In this document: positions 37,205 to 45,498 of the stretch, piece by piece
How the letters are laid out: each line of letters opens with the position of its first letter
Numbering within the stretch: the stretch's first letter is position 1
Source: Thermosynechococcus sichuanensis E542
GTDB taxonomy: Bacteria; Cyanobacteriota; Cyanobacteriia; Thermosynechococcales; Thermosynechococcaceae
NCBI RefSeq assembly: GCF_003555505.1
Contig: NZ_CP032152.1
Location: 2,586,295 to 2,650,294, forward strand
Direction of reading: 5' to 3'
Length of the DNA stretch: 64,000 bases
Notes under the pieces: generated by a model
Seen by the model: the letters and a program-made list of their open reading frames with translations, nothing else
Databases searched by the model: none
Told to the model about the DNA's origin: nothing
Position numbers and translations under genes: made by a program

Positions 37205-37325
37205 ACTACAGCAAGTAGGCATTCTGGCTGAGGGAGCTTTCCCATCACAGCTGCGGCACAGCACCAGACTTGCACTGGATTTTCCCTACAGGCTGCTCTT
37301 CACAGTGAACGTTGCCAATTGTAAC
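37205..37325 (-). promoter_or_regulatory. Cobalamin (B12) riboswitch controlling cbiX
   Basis: On the minus strand the RNA reads GTAGGGAAAATCCAGTGCAA, then GTCTGGTGCTGTGCCGCAGC, a TGTGATGGG segment, and the B12 box CAGCCAGAATGCCTACTTGC at 37230-37211. The G-rich core, GTGCAAGTC, the CCGCAGCTGT loop and the box occur in the correct order and spacing for a cobalamin riboswitch. The cbiX GTG and its GGAG lie about 35-45 bases downstream, with no T-run terminator, so control is probably at translation start. Ends are approximate. Confidence 0.9.
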
Positions 37326-37372
37326 GAGATTCTCAGACCCCTGTCTATGCGGGGGGTGGGCACATCAGGGAC

Positions 37373-38899
37373 TCATAGCGCCGCAGCATCAAGAACACCA
37401 ATAGTTTGGTTGTAAATAGCTTGGGCTTCTTCGGGGGTGTTGCCAATACTGACGAGTCCCAGCTTACCAAATTCCGAGAGTGCTCCCATGAGGTGGAAGA
37501 CCGTGCCCGTTTCGGTGCTGGAGTCAAAGTGGAGATGATAGCGGGCAATCATATCCAAGAGATCATTGGGCAGGAGGCCGCGATAGTGGGGTTGGCAGAG
37601 GTTATCGGAGGCAATGTAATACTTAGGACGGCGGTGCTTGCTGTAAAACAGTCCAGAGGCTAGCTCATAGTGGCCATCAGTGAGGAATTTTAAGGTCATA
37701 AAAGGGTGGGTGGTACCGCCCTTGCGCAGGTTAATTTCAATCGCGTAAAGTTCCCACCCTTGTGTTGTCTGGGTTGCGACAACGTCCACACCAAAACAGC
37801 CGATCACCCCCTGCTGTGCCAAGTACGTTCCTACCTTTTGCCCCAATTCTTGGAGTTGTTGGCGATAGTCGGCATGGGCAGGAAATTCACAGCCAATGAA
37901 AATTTGACCCGTGGGGGCATTGAGTAACTGCTCATGGGTGGAGACAATTTCAACACTGCCTTTGGGAGTAATACAGCCTTGGACACTGGGCGATCGCTTG
38001 ACTGTGCCTTCAACAAAGGCTTCGACAATCCCACCCAGATCCCTAAACCGCTGCCGATAGGAGACCCAAGTTTCGTTGGGGGCTTGAAACGCCATCCCTT
38101 CTAGGCTATTTTCAATCCGCTGCAGATGCTCCGGGGTGTGCGGGCTGTCAAGGGGTTGCAGTGGGCGGAGGTCAAGAAGAGCATTCCCTTCTCCGGAAAA
38201 GGCCTCATTGAGTTTCACCACTACCCGTTGCAGTTCGGGACACTTTTCTTGGAGGTGAGCGATCGCCCGCACCAATTCCGGCACACTCTGCAAAAAGCCA
38301 CTGCCAATAGGATGAGGAATTCCTGCCGCTGCAAACAGTTCGCGACTGCCAGCCTTGGTTCCCCAATAGAGGAGATCGGGGTCTGTCGAGTAGAGGGGAA
38401 TGCCTAAGCGTACCGCGAGTTCTCGCTCCAAGGGGGTGGAGTTAAAACACACCATGTAGGCTTGGTTGGGACGCAGGGCTTGACGAATGCGCTCCAAAAG
38501 GCGGGGTCGTTCTAACAGTTTGGCTGTGAGGGGTTTATCGGAGCGATCGTAGGTGGCCAGCAAGAGCAGGCGATCGCGGGCATGGGAACTGGGCATCCCC
38601 GGCAGCAAGTCCAAATAGTAATCAATAATACTGGGGTGCAGCGGCTGTGAGGTCACGTAGATCATGCGGGTACGCGGATTGCGCAACTGGATCAGCGTAT
38701 AGAGTTGCCGCTCCTCGTAGTGGGTGTAGCCTGTGATCTTGGCCAGTTCCGGTTGGGGAAAACTCAGGGAAGGCACCACCACAATATCGCGCTCAATGCC
38801 GCCGGGACCTTTGGGCAACTCAGGAATAAAGGTTTCTGTCCCGTCCCAGCACTCCAAAAGGCGCGTTTGTAGTTGACGGAACTCCTCAGCGATCGACAT
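37373..38899 (-). CDS. ATP-grasp carboxylate-amine ligase, peptide ligase PGM1-related
   Basis: 508 residues. The N-terminal region (about 30-220) fits the pre-ATP-grasp domain of PGM1-like proteins (RDIVVVPSLSFPQPELAKITGYTHYEER). The middle has ATP-grasp features (VVVKLNEAFSGEGNALLDL, a Gly-rich ATP loop; then VIGCFGVDVVA and YAIEINLRKGGTTHPF with metal-binding Glu/Asn). PGM1 of Streptomyces ligates peptides to a phenylglycine-like starter; cyanobacterial members have no known product. There is no peptide-synthesis neighbour. It lies 210 bp upstream (on the same strand) of cbiX, but the riboswitch separates the two. Confidence 0.8.
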   Translation of the reverse strand: MSIAEEFRQLQTRLLECWDGTETFIPELPKGPGGIERDIVVVPSLSFPQPELAKITGYTHYEERQLYTLIQLRNPRTRMIYVTSQPLHPSIIDYYLDLLPGMPSSHARDRLLLLATYDRSDKPLTAKLLERPRLLERIRQALRPNQAYMVCFNSTPLERELAVRLGIPLYSTDPDLLYWGTKAGSRELFAAAGIPHPIGSGFLQSVPELVRAIAHLQEKCPELQRVVVKLNEAFSGEGNALLDLRPLQPLDSPHTPEHLQRIENSLEGMAFQAPNETWVSYRQRFRDLGGIVEAFVEGTVKRSPSVQGCITPKGSVEIVSTHEQLLNAPTGQIFIGCEFPAHADYRQQLQELGQKVGTYLAQQGVIGCFGVDVVATQTTQGWELYAIEINLRKGGTTHPFMTLKFLTDGHYELASGLFYSKHRRPKYYIASDNLCQPHYRGLLPNDLLDMIARYHLHFDSSTETGTVFHLMGALSEFGKLGLVSIGNTPEEAQAIYNQTIGVLDAAAL

Positions 38900-38943
38900 C
38901 CATGTATTCCCAACCTATTTTCCCCAGTTTGACGCTTATCCCG

Positions 38944-39204
38944 CTAATGCTGCTTGAAGGCCACCCAAGGCAACACCGAGTTAAGGACTTGCCCATGACC
39001 CGCATCCAGCATGTGCTTGGCCAACATCCCGCGGCTGAGACCAATCAGGTTCAAATCCTCAACCACAATCACATCAGCCCCATCACAGAGTTGATGAGCG
39101 ACCTTGAAGTGAAAGTCCCTGCGACAGACTTCTAGATCGTGGTCGATCTGTGCAACCTGCTGCTTGGTTGGCTTTAGCTTGAATTCGTAAGTCAGGGTTA
39201 TCAT
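38944..39204 (-). pseudogene. tnpB: Internally deleted IS200/IS605 tnpB remnant
   Basis: An open frame of 86 codons joining two distant parts of TnpB: the N-terminus (MITLTYEFKLKPTKQQVAQI, ending DLEVCRR) runs directly into a late segment (DFHFKVAHQLCDGADVIVVEDLNLIGL, then GMLAKHMLDAGHGQ). The second catalytic acidic residue of the RuvC-like site (VVEDL) is present. The first Asp, the region between and the C-terminal zinc finger are absent. Roughly 190 codons were lost in frame, with the shared CRR/R-D-F-H type sequence a likely deletion joint. It cannot be an active nuclease by itself. Confidence 0.8.
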
Positions 39205-39540
39205 GAGTACACTATAACTTTTAGGCGTGTCAAATGTCCCTGTACTTAAACACGCTTCACCACTGCTCTTACAGTATTCAGTTACACAAAATATTGCTGC
39301 AAATGCATCACGCAGAGACTCAGAGAGATATTTTCAGAAACGCTTCAAAAGTGGGAGTTGGACAAGGTTTACTGTGGCAAGCCCGTTTTCTGGAGTCGTT
39401 CGTACTGCATCCGCACCCCTTTCAGTGCTGGCTTAGTACATCCAACAACAAGCTGAGATTGAGTAACTGCCTCACCACCCCCTAACCGCTCCTCGGTATA
39501 GGCGGAGCACTGCCACGGTTCTTGGTAGAAAGTTGGGGGT
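38944..39540. mobile_element. Degenerate IS200/IS605-family element
   Basis: The tnpB remnant on the minus strand, and across 39205-39540 an otherwise gene-less stretch. Just past the tnpB start a divergent plus-strand reading (39234-39293, MSLYLNTLHHCSYSIQLH) resembles the opening of TnpA Y1 transposases (xHxxYSIQxH) but breaks off; this match is weak. Near 39487-39510 GCTCC and GGAGC flank a short loop and could be the remains of an end hairpin. Divergent tnpA/tnpB is the known IS605 layout. Exact ends are not visible. Confidence 0.55.
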
Positions 39541-39578
39541 ACCCCTCGGATGATTTAGCGCCGCTTTTTAAACTTTCT
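39205..39578. other. Gene-less stretch beside the tnpB remnant
   Basis: 374 bp without a convincing gene. The left part (39234-39293) may be the degraded opening of a tnpA; the middle has short open frames in several phases that match nothing I recognise; near 39487-39510 lies a GCTCC/GGAGC hairpin. It separates the IS relic from egtB, whose stop is at 39579. Confidence 0.5.
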
Positions 39579-40703
39579 TCACTGAGAAATGAAATCTTCT
39601 TGGTGAACGTAGCGCGCTCCAGCAAACACCTCACGGGTGGTGCGGCTATACCAATTGCGAAATGAGGGTCGCTTGAGAATGGGGCGCGTCCAGTGACTGC
39701 CGCCCTTGAGGACAAAGTGCTCGCCATCAAAGTAGGGCGCCGAATAGCCGCGGTAGGGATAGCTCTGGAACCCCGGATAGGGGGCAAAGGGACTTTGCGT
39801 CCACTCCCAAACGTAGCCCTGATTCAGGAGTCCCTGCTGGGCAGCAATCTCCCATTCCCGTTCAGTGGGGAGGCGTTTGCCTTGGAAATGGCCATAAGCT
39901 TCCGCTTCGTAGAAACTGAGTCCCCACATGGGTAAGTCCAAGTTCTCAGGAATGGGGTAAAAGGGTGAGGTAATTTCCGCTGCTTCTCGCCATTCCCAAC
40001 CACTGCTAGACCACCATTCCCGCCGCTCATAACCGCCTGCTTCAACGAAGGCAAGAAATGCCCGCCACGTCACGGGTGCTGCATCAATCGTCAAAGGAAG
40101 CAGCTCCACACTCTGAACCGGCTGCTCGTTATCAAGGGCGAGGAGGTCTTCGCTGCCAATGACATACGCCCCAGCAGGAATCCGTTGCTGATCCTGTGGC
40201 AGCGATAGGTTAGGGGGTAATGTGGTGAAGATCCCCTGCATCGCCAGCACCATTTGCATCGTTTCAGTGTGTTGCGCTTCATGCTGCAAAATCCACCACC
40301 AGAGACGGCGTTCCCGTTGCCACTGCTCGTCGCTAAGGCTGTAGAGGCGATCGCCCGTGCGTTGGCGAATCCCTGCGAGGTAGTCGAGTAATTCATTGCG
40401 CGGTGGTAAGTATTGTCGTTCCACCTTGGGTCGGCCATCGGCCGCATACCAATAGCGATCGCGATCGCTCACCCCTGAGGATTCCGGCAAGAGCCAAAAC
40501 GCTTCTGTGTAGGCAATGTGTCCCAAATGCCATCCCACCGGACTATAGAGGGGATGGGGCTGCGCACAAAGGACAGCCTCGCTCAACTCAGCCACGAGTT
40601 GGAGGGTAAATTGCCGCTGGTGCTGAAAGGCTTGCCAAAAAGCTCCCCGATCAAAGGGATTAAAAGGCACTGATATCTCAGAAGGCGTAAATTTCTGGTT
40701 CAC
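39579..40703 (-). CDS. egtB: EgtB-like sulfoxide synthase (ergothioneine biosynthesis family)
   Basis: 374 residues: an N-terminal DinB-like four-helix domain with the His set for iron (HLGHIAYTEAFWLL, His59/His62, and HEAQHTETMQM), then a C-terminal formylglycine-generating-enzyme-like domain (VIGSEDLLALDNEQP, AYGHFQGKRLPTEREWE, VWEWTQSPFAP, VLKGGSHWT). EgtB uses O2 and nonheme iron to join a thiol to trimethylhistidine. It is shorter than the mycobacterial enzyme. The GTG start at 40703 lies inside the upstream egtC gene (26 bp overlap); GTG at 40670 would avoid the overlap. A selenium or ovothiol variant cannot be excluded. Confidence 0.83.
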   Translation of the reverse strand: MNQKFTPSEISVPFNPFDRGAFWQAFQHQRQFTLQLVAELSEAVLCAQPHPLYSPVGWHLGHIAYTEAFWLLPESSGVSDRDRYWYAADGRPKVERQYLPPRNELLDYLAGIRQRTGDRLYSLSDEQWQRERRLWWWILQHEAQHTETMQMVLAMQGIFTTLPPNLSLPQDQQRIPAGAYVIGSEDLLALDNEQPVQSVELLPLTIDAAPVTWRAFLAFVEAGGYERREWWSSSGWEWREAAEITSPFYPIPENLDLPMWGLSFYEAEAYGHFQGKRLPTEREWEIAAQQGLLNQGYVWEWTQSPFAPYPGFQSYPYRGYSAPYFDGEHFVLKGGSHWTRPILKRPSFRNWYSRTTREVFAGARYVHQEDFISQ

Positions 40704-41460
40704 TCTGCAAACTCATCAACAGCAGTTTATTTTCCGGTAAAGGATACCACTCCGTTTGATGATCTACAGGCTCTGAGGTGAGTTGAATTTTCTCGGCATC
40801 CTGACTCCAGTACAGGGTGGGGGGTGGTGTGCCCCGCGAACAGCGGGTGGCGAGAATATAGACACCATCGGTGAGAATCATGGCGGCACTGACACTGGTA
40901 CGCGCTGCCTGCGCTAGGGAAAAAACAATTTGCAGCGTTTGCTGCAGAACCATCACGGGTGACAATTGCGGATTCAACACCAATTCATTGCAAAAGAGGG
41001 CAAAGAGGTGCTCAGAATCCGTAGAGCCTTCGACAATGTTGTAACAAATATCCGACAGGCGATCGCGCATGGGGCGGTAGAGGGTTTGGCGAAAGTTCTC
41101 GATAAAGCCATTGTGCACCCCCAGCCAGCGTCCCCAGCGAAAGGGCTGTGTATTCGTCATCTGCACGGGTTGCCCCGGTGTGGCACTGCGGACATTGGCC
41201 AAGAAACAGGCAGATTCAATATAGCGGCTTAAATGCTCAGTAAAGTTGACATCATGCCACATGGGTATCGTTTGCCGATAGAGAAAGGGAGGTACATCTT
41301 GACGGGTAGCATACCAGCCCACCCCAAAACCATCGGCATTTAAGAGTCCTGCTGTCATTTCGCGGGGTTGGTAACTTTGCACCAACAGGGAATGGGGAGC
41401 ATCCACTAGAGCATGGGCAAGGGACGTTTTGCGCCCCATGTAGGCATAGAGACGACACAT
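40678..41460 (-). CDS. egtC: EgtC-like class II glutamine amidotransferase
   Basis: 260 residues with N-terminal catalytic Cys (MCRLYAYMG), the DGFGVGWY segment (about 44-51), an Arg-rich LANVRSATPG segment and HNGFIENF (about 114-121), all of the class II amidotransferase fold. In ergothioneine synthesis EgtC cleaves glutamate from the gamma-glutamyl-cysteinyl intermediate. It overlaps egtB by 26 bp and forms an operon with it. The methyltransferase EgtD is not in the window. The family is sure; the ergothioneine role follows from the pairing. Confidence 0.85.
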   Translation of the reverse strand: MCRLYAYMGRKTSLAHALVDAPHSLLVQSYQPREMTAGLLNADGFGVGWYATRQDVPPFLYRQTIPMWHDVNFTEHLSRYIESACFLANVRSATPGQPVQMTNTQPFRWGRWLGVHNGFIENFRQTLYRPMRDRLSDICYNIVEGSTDSEHLFALFCNELVLNPQLSPVMVLQQTLQIVFSLAQAARTSVSAAMILTDGVYILATRCSRGTPPPTLYWSQDAEKIQLTSEPVDHQTEWYPLPENKLLLMSLQSEPEIYAF

Positions 41461-41598
41461 AGATTAACATGTAAATTTGATAGGAATACCCTACCCATGA
41501 TTCTAACTTTCAGCAAAGGATTTTTCGGGGGGCTATATCCAGTTTGAGGGTTAGCAATGAAGATCGCTAAAGTGTAGAAAAAAGGTTATCTGCAATCA

Positions 41599-42309
41599 AT
41601 GAACCCGACGGATTCCTTAGAGGATGATTTTCCCGACCTAGAAGCTATTGTGCCCCCTGAGCACTCCCAAACCTTGGGGCGATCGCAAATTCAGCGCACC
41701 CTTGTCATTACAGAAACGGCCTTCCTTGCCAGTACCGCTGCCCTGCTGTGGGTAATTAACTTTTATTTGCCCATCGGACCCGTCTTGCGCCTATTCTTTC
41801 CGATTCCCATCGCCCTAGTGTATTTACGCTGGCACCGCCGTGCGGCTTGGATGGCGGCCATTGTCAGTGCATTGCTCCTTTCTGTGTTGATGGGGCCACC
41901 CCGCAGTCTGCAATTTCTCTTGCCCCACGGCATTATGGGGGTCATTTTTGGTGGCTGTTGGGCCAAAAAAGAGAGCTGGGGACGTTCTATTCTCAGTGGT
42001 GCCGTGATTGGCACCGCAGGATTTTTCTTTCAAATTAGTCTTGTGTCCATCCTACTTGGGGAAAACCTCTGGATTTACTTCAATCAGCAGGTCACCAATT
42101 TCATTGATTGGGTACTGGTGAATCTAAATTTGCTGCTGGAGCCAACGGTGACCCTGATCCAAGTTGTGGCACTGCTGCTCGTCTTTTTCCAGTCCACGGT
42201 CTATGCCTTAGTGGTGCATATTTTGGCGTGGACACTCCTAGAGCGGCTAGGCAATCCAATTCCAGATCCACCTCCGTGGCTGCGCACGATCCTTGAAGAC
42301 CCTCGCTAG
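41599..42309 (+). CDS. DUF2232 family membrane protein
   Basis: 236 residues. A polar, acidic N-terminus (about 1-32) is followed by six to seven hydrophobic helices. The segments [24 protein letters not shown] and LFLLPHG-like ([21 protein letters not shown]) match the YybS/DUF2232 family found in cyanobacteria and Firmicutes, related to S components of ECF transporters. Its role is not known. It converges on the IPP isomerase gene with a 4 bp overlap at the stops. Confidence 0.82.
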   Translation: MNPTDSLEDDFPDLEAIVPPEHSQTLGRSQIQRTLVITETAFLASTAALLWVINFYLPIGPVLRLFFPIPIALVYLRWHRRAAWMAAIVSALLLSVLMGPPRSLQFLLPHGIMGVIFGGCWAKKESWGRSILSGAVIGTAGFFFQISLVSILLGENLWIYFNQQVTNFIDWVLVNLNLLLEPTVTLIQVVALLLVFFQSTVYALVVHILAWTLLERLGNPIPDPPPWLRTILEDPR

Positions 42310-43334
42310 AACCTTTCGAGGTAGCGGCGCTGATAGAGGGCTTGGGGGGTGGCACTGCCTGTACAAAACAGCACTGTTTTCAATTCCTCAAGGATAAAAT
42401 CAATGCGTTGGGCGAGTGTCTCCTCTGATTGATGGGCTGCCTGTAAAAAGGGTCGCGCTAAACCCGCAAGACTCGCGCCAAGGGCAAGGGCTTTGGCCAC
42501 ATCAATGCCATTTTTCAGTCCCCCAGAGGCAATCAAGGGTGTATTGGGCAGGGCGGTATGGATTTGCTCAAGGCACTGAGCCGTGGGAATGCCCCATTCT
42601 GCAAAAGCATCTCCGAGATACTGTTGACGGGTATCTTGGGCACGCGCTGCTTCCACTTTTGCCCAAGAGGTGCCCCCTGCCCCTGCCACATCAATGGCCG
42701 CCACACCCACATCCACCAGTTGCCTAGCCACGTCAGCACTGATGCCATTGCCCACTTCCTTGACAATCACAGGCACAGGCAGAGCACGACAAAGAACGCC
42801 AATTTTGGTTAAGAGTCCCTTGAAGTTGCGATCGCCCCCGCTTTGGACAGCCTCTTGCAGGGGATTGAGGTGCAAAATCAGGGCATTTGCTTCTAGGAGA
42901 TCGATAATCTTCTGGCAGTCTTGGACACCACAGCCATAGTTCAACTGCACCGCGCCAAGATTGGCTAAAAGGGGGATGGTGGGTGCCTCCTGACGAATGG
43001 CAAACGTGGTCGCCACCTCTGGATGCTCTAGCAGCACTCGTTGGGAACCAACGCCCATGGCAATTCCCTTCTGTTGGGCTACCCGGGCTAAGCGGCGATT
43101 GATTTCTCCGGCTTGGGGTGTGCCACCGGTCATAGAGGAAATCAGCAGGGGAGCAGCCAGCCGCCAGCCGAGAAACTCCACCCCTAGATCAATTTCGGCA
43201 AAGTCCAGTTCGGGTAGGGCGCAATGCCGAAAGCGATACTTTTCAAAACCCGCCGTGATTTCCCTGTAGTCCACCTCACCCTGAATACAAAGCTCAAGGT
43301 GCTCGGCCTTGCGCTGCTCAATGGGACTGCTCAC
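42306..43334 (-). CDS. fni: Isopentenyl-diphosphate delta-isomerase, type 2 (FMN-dependent)
   Basis: 342 residues. Interconverts isopentenyl and dimethylallyl diphosphate for carotenoid, phytol and quinone side chains. Visible: [19 protein letters not shown] (FMN site, about 53-71), [32 protein letters not shown] (about 155-169), [11 protein letters not shown] and [21 protein letters not shown] phosphate loop. It is the type found in cyanobacteria in place of the zinc type. A short spacer separates it from the next minus-strand gene. Confidence 0.95.
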   Translation of the reverse strand: MSSPIEQRKAEHLELCIQGEVDYREITAGFEKYRFRHCALPELDFAEIDLGVEFLGWRLAAPLLISSMTGGTPQAGEINRRLARVAQQKGIAMGVGSQRVLLEHPEVATTFAIRQEAPTIPLLANLGAVQLNYGCGVQDCQKIIDLLEANALILHLNPLQEAVQSGGDRNFKGLLTKIGVLCRALPVPVIVKEVGNGISADVARQLVDVGVAAIDVAGAGGTSWAKVEAARAQDTRQQYLGDAFAEWGIPTAQCLEQIHTALPNTPLIASGGLKNGIDVAKALALGASLAGLARPFLQAAHQSEETLAQRIDFILEELKTVLFCTGSATPQALYQRRYLERF

Positions 43335-43391
43335 CGCTTATCTTCCTAAATTAGGCTGCACCCACATTATAGGCGGCAGCTCAGATCGGTA

Positions 43392-44567
43392 TTAATGGAA
43401 AGCTGTGGGGACTCTCAACCCTACTGCCAACAATTTCAGGCCATTGGCTGCTGCATCGCGGTAACGCAACTGACCACAGAGAATTTGCCCCATCCGTTGC
43501 AGAGCGCTGGGACGTTTGATCGCCACTTCATAGGCCATGGGGGGCATCTGATAAAAAAGAGTAGCGAGCCGTTTTGCCCACACCATATCCGCTCCCCATT
43601 GCTGCTGCACTTGACGCGAGTAGTTGGCCAGAGCCGCTGGATCACCATTGAGAGCGCGATCGATGGCTTGGGCGGCTAACATCCCGGTCAGCAGCGAGGG
43701 GCGAATGCCTTCGGCGGTAAAAGGATCAACGATACAGGCGGCTTCGCCGGCAAGTAGGGCATTTTGGGTATGCAGGCGCTGGTGCCGCTGCCAACAGTGG
43801 AGGGGGTGGCCATAGACTTTGATTTGACTAAAATCAACGCCAAAGGTTTCAGCATACGCTGCCCCGATCGCCCGCAGATTTTGCTTGCGTTCTAGGGAAA
43901 ATGTACCCACACCGATCGAGTAGCCATCCCGTTTAGGAAAGTTCCAAATGTAGCCGTTGTGAATGCGACCAAAGTCAAAGTGGGCTGCCCTCAAGGCATG
44001 ATTGGGCATCGCTGCTTCAACCTCAATGGCTGCGCCTACCCGCTGCTGACGATGCTGGAATCCCAACCACTTGGCCATTGAACCTTTGGCACCATCACAG
44101 CCAATGAGGTACTGCGCTGTGAAATCTCCCTTGGGGGTCTGTACCCGCCAGCGATCGCCCCCCCATGTTAAGCCAGTAACTGGGGTTTGCGCCTGTACCT
44201 GTGCCCCCTGTTTCTGGGCCTGTTGAATCAGAAAATAATCAAACACATCTCGCCGCACCATCCACACTGCTTGCTCTGGGGGTAGTTCCAAGACTTGAGC
44301 GTCCCCCCCCTGCCATGTACAGACCATTTGCGTCAACTTCAGCGAGATGGCGGGACTAAAATCAAAGTCAAACCAAGCTTGCACTTGGGGCGACACGCCA
44401 CCACCGCAGGGCTTGTAGCGGGGCAAGCTTTCCTTTTCCAGAACCAACACCCGCCGGCCTCGCTTGGCCAAGTGGTAGGCAGCCGCACCGCCCGCAGGGC
44501 CTGCACCAACAACAATACAGTCGTACACCACAGGCTGACTCCTCAGTTGCTTTGCCGAGATGCTCAA
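43392..44567 (-). CDS. Geranylgeranyl reductase family FAD-dependent oxidoreductase
   Basis: 391 residues. Rossmann FAD motif IVVGAGPAGGAAAYHLAKRG (about 19-38), the LEKESLPRYKPCGGGVSPQ loop typical of the geranylgeranyl reductase family, a GCDGAKGSMAKWLG central motif, and the second FAD segment AGEAACIVDPFTAEGIRPSLLTG. Members reduce prenyl chains; ChlP makes phytyl diphosphate, but this protein begins unlike ChlP and may act on other prenyl groups, for example menaquinone or lipid chains. Proximity to the IPP isomerase gene supports prenyl chemistry. Confidence 0.85.
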   Translation of the reverse strand: MSISAKQLRSQPVVYDCIVVGAGPAGGAAAYHLAKRGRRVLVLEKESLPRYKPCGGGVSPQVQAWFDFDFSPAISLKLTQMVCTWQGGDAQVLELPPEQAVWMVRRDVFDYFLIQQAQKQGAQVQAQTPVTGLTWGGDRWRVQTPKGDFTAQYLIGCDGAKGSMAKWLGFQHRQQRVGAAIEVEAAMPNHALRAAHFDFGRIHNGYIWNFPKRDGYSIGVGTFSLERKQNLRAIGAAYAETFGVDFSQIKVYGHPLHCWQRHQRLHTQNALLAGEAACIVDPFTAEGIRPSLLTGMLAAQAIDRALNGDPAALANYSRQVQQQWGADMVWAKRLATLFYQMPPMAYEVAIKRPSALQRMGQILCGQLRYRDAAANGLKLLAVGLRVPTAFH

Positions 44568-44584
44568 AAAATAACAAAAATCAC

Positions 44585-45475
44585 CTACGAGAAGCTGATC
44601 TGGCTGGATTCGTAGTCGAGGGGTTCAACGTGGATGACAATGCGAGCCGGTCCATAGCGCTCTTGCAGCAGGACTTCAATTTGCTCAGTAATGTCGTGAG
44701 CTGTGGGAATATCTTCGGCTTCTACAATTAAGTGCATCTCAATAAACACTTGCCGCCCCACCATTCCCCGTGAGCTAATGTCATGGCAATTAACCACACC
44801 GGGCACGCTCATCACTAGCTCATGAATGGCCTCGGGGGCGATCGCCATCTCATCCACCAGCCAAGGAATGTTACTTTTGAGGACTTCCCACGCACTCCAA
44901 AACACAAGGGCAGCGACGGGAAACGCCAGCACCACATCCAACCAATCCCAATTAAAGGTCCAAACGCCAATTAGCCCCAAAAGGACAAGAATGGTTGTCC
45001 AAACATCGCTCAGGGCATGCTTGGCGTCGGCAATCAGGACGGCATTATTCAGCTTGCGCCCCATGTGGTGTTCATAGAGGGTGAGGCCAATATTCATGCC
45101 AAGAACAAGGATCACAATCCAAAGTTCTGCCCCTGTGATTGTCACGGCACTGCTTTGATGCAGCAGGCGCTCAACCGCACTTTGTAAAATTTCAAAGCAC
45201 ACCATGCCCAAGAAGGCAGCAATCCCCAATGCACCGAGGGCTTCAAACTTTTGGTGGCCGTAGGGATGGTCGCGATCGGGGTGGGGGTTAGCCCACTGCA
45301 TGGCCACTAGGCCCAAGATGCTGCTACCGGCATCGGTCAGACTGTGCAGGGCATCGGCCTGTAAACTCAGGGACTGACTGAGAACCCCAACAACCGCTTT
45401 AATCACGGTCAGTGTGACATTGACCCCTAGCGCCAAGAACAATACCCGCTGGGCTTGTCGGCGGTGGTCGGCCAC
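44585..45475 (-). CDS. Cation diffusion facilitator family transporter
   Basis: 296 residues with six helices and the C-terminal ferredoxin-like domain of CDF exporters (zinc, iron, manganese or cobalt/proton antiport). The metal-binding pair in helix 2 reads SLQADALHSLTDAGSS (D-x3-D type), and helix 5 holds ADAKHALSDVW (H-x3-D). The cytosolic domain begins after LVDEMAIAPEA and contains HDISSRGMVGRQVFIEMHLIVE. Metal preference cannot be set with confidence; the DxxxD/HxxxD pattern suits several divalent ions. Confidence 0.9.
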   Translation of the reverse strand: MADHRRQAQRVLFLALGVNVTLTVIKAVVGVLSQSLSLQADALHSLTDAGSSILGLVAMQWANPHPDRDHPYGHQKFEALGALGIAAFLGMVCFEILQSAVERLLHQSSAVTITGAELWIVILVLGMNIGLTLYEHHMGRKLNNAVLIADAKHALSDVWTTILVLLGLIGVWTFNWDWLDVVLAFPVAALVFWSAWEVLKSNIPWLVDEMAIAPEAIHELVMSVPGVVNCHDISSRGMVGRQVFIEMHLIVEAEDIPTAHDITEQIEVLLQERYGPARIVIHVEPLDYESSQISFS

Positions 45476-45498
45476 GGTGATTACCTAACTGGGTGAAG

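Noticed and set aside
37163..37264. N-terminal extension of CbiX (34 codons, starting [11 protein letters not shown])
   Set aside because: These codons lie within the cobalamin riboswitch and its downstream leader; the protein similarity begins only later and a GTG with GGAG is well placed at 37162.
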